Shown piece by piece: positions 63,970-64,000 of a stretch of 64,000 nucleotides of DNA. The stretch's first letter is position 1. Every line of letters begins with the position of its first letter. The notes below the pieces were generated by a model that saw nothing but the letters and a program-made list of their open reading frames with translations, searched no databases and was not told where the DNA came from. The DNA is from Falsirhodobacter sp. alg1 (GTDB lineage Bacteria > Pseudomonadota > Alphaproteobacteria > Rhodobacterales > Rhodobacteraceae): the NCBI RefSeq assembly GCF_000739715.2, contig NZ_BBJC02000001.1, forward strand, positions 95-64,094, written 5' to 3'. The translations under genes and the position numbers were made by a program.

Positions 63970-64000
63970 CTTGGAAAGCTTCTTTTTCAGCGCCTTTGCT

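Noticed and set aside
1-64000. CRISPR array
   Set aside because: No regularly spaced direct repeats of 24-40 bp and no cas genes were seen. The only tandem repeat is the coding hexamer at 3541-3576.

Overview
This window is chromosomal DNA of an alphaproteobacterium, most likely a Rhodobacterales/Paracoccaceae member. The evidence is the RegB/RegA redox pair, a cyo quinol oxidase operon carrying its own surf1, the rnd-kdsD-lptC-lptA-lptB-hpf-ptsN run, the gpmI-envC-ctpA run, rimP-nusA-ylxR-infB, and a surface-polysaccharide cluster with a Core-2/I-branching-type transferase. No rRNA, tRNA or CRISPR array was seen.

Region 1 (1-about 14,000) is an accessory defence island. It starts in an IS21-type element cut by the left edge. 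Next comes a leftward restriction module: a Dcm-like C5 cytosine methyltransferase with its own N-terminal HTH, Vsr, an McrB-like AAA+ GTPase, an LlaJI/McrC-type nuclease and an HNH endonuclease. Two orphan genes follow (an AT-rich membrane protein and a small Zn-binding protein), then a leftward HigB-like/HigA-ImmA/IrrE pair. Divergent from that pair is a three-gene bacterial ubiquitin-like operon: a triple ubiquitin-like protein, a ThiF/E1 enzyme and a DUF6527 metalloprotein. The island ends in a serine resolvase, an epoxide-hydrolase relic, an IS21 istB remnant and an IS3 (IS407-group) element.

Region 2 (14,040-24,000) holds an SDR oxidoreductase, a lipoprotein, and the leftward block cyoABCD-surf1-regB-regA, in which the terminal oxidase and the redox regulators appear to share one transcript. 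A divergent MFS carrier follows. Region 3 (24,100-33,300) has cysD-cysNC (PAPS synthesis), recQ, yggT, an Atg22-like MFS gene, mepA, a phytase-like esterase and yhhQ.

At 33,300-33,540 lies a compact structured RNA followed by an intrinsic terminator directly in front of arfB, a ribosome-rescue gene. The RNA contains a 14-nt match to the full anti-Shine-Dalgarno complement, able to pair either upstream or downstream. This is the least explained signal outside the island.

Region 4 (34,000-64,000) is core genome: ctpA-envC-gpmI; trhO; pncA-pncB-rppH; a 1-Cys peroxiredoxin and an FAH hydrolase; the Kdo/LPS transport cluster with hpf and ptsN; a sulfotransferase and glycosyltransferase surface-glycan cluster with galU, kdsB and cysQ; a lone ABC-2 permease; rimP-nusA-ylxR-infB behind an intrinsic terminator; then a 48-aa protein, mutT and argJ. 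PAPS supply (cysDNC), PAPS use (sulfotransferase) and PAP removal (cysQ) are all present.
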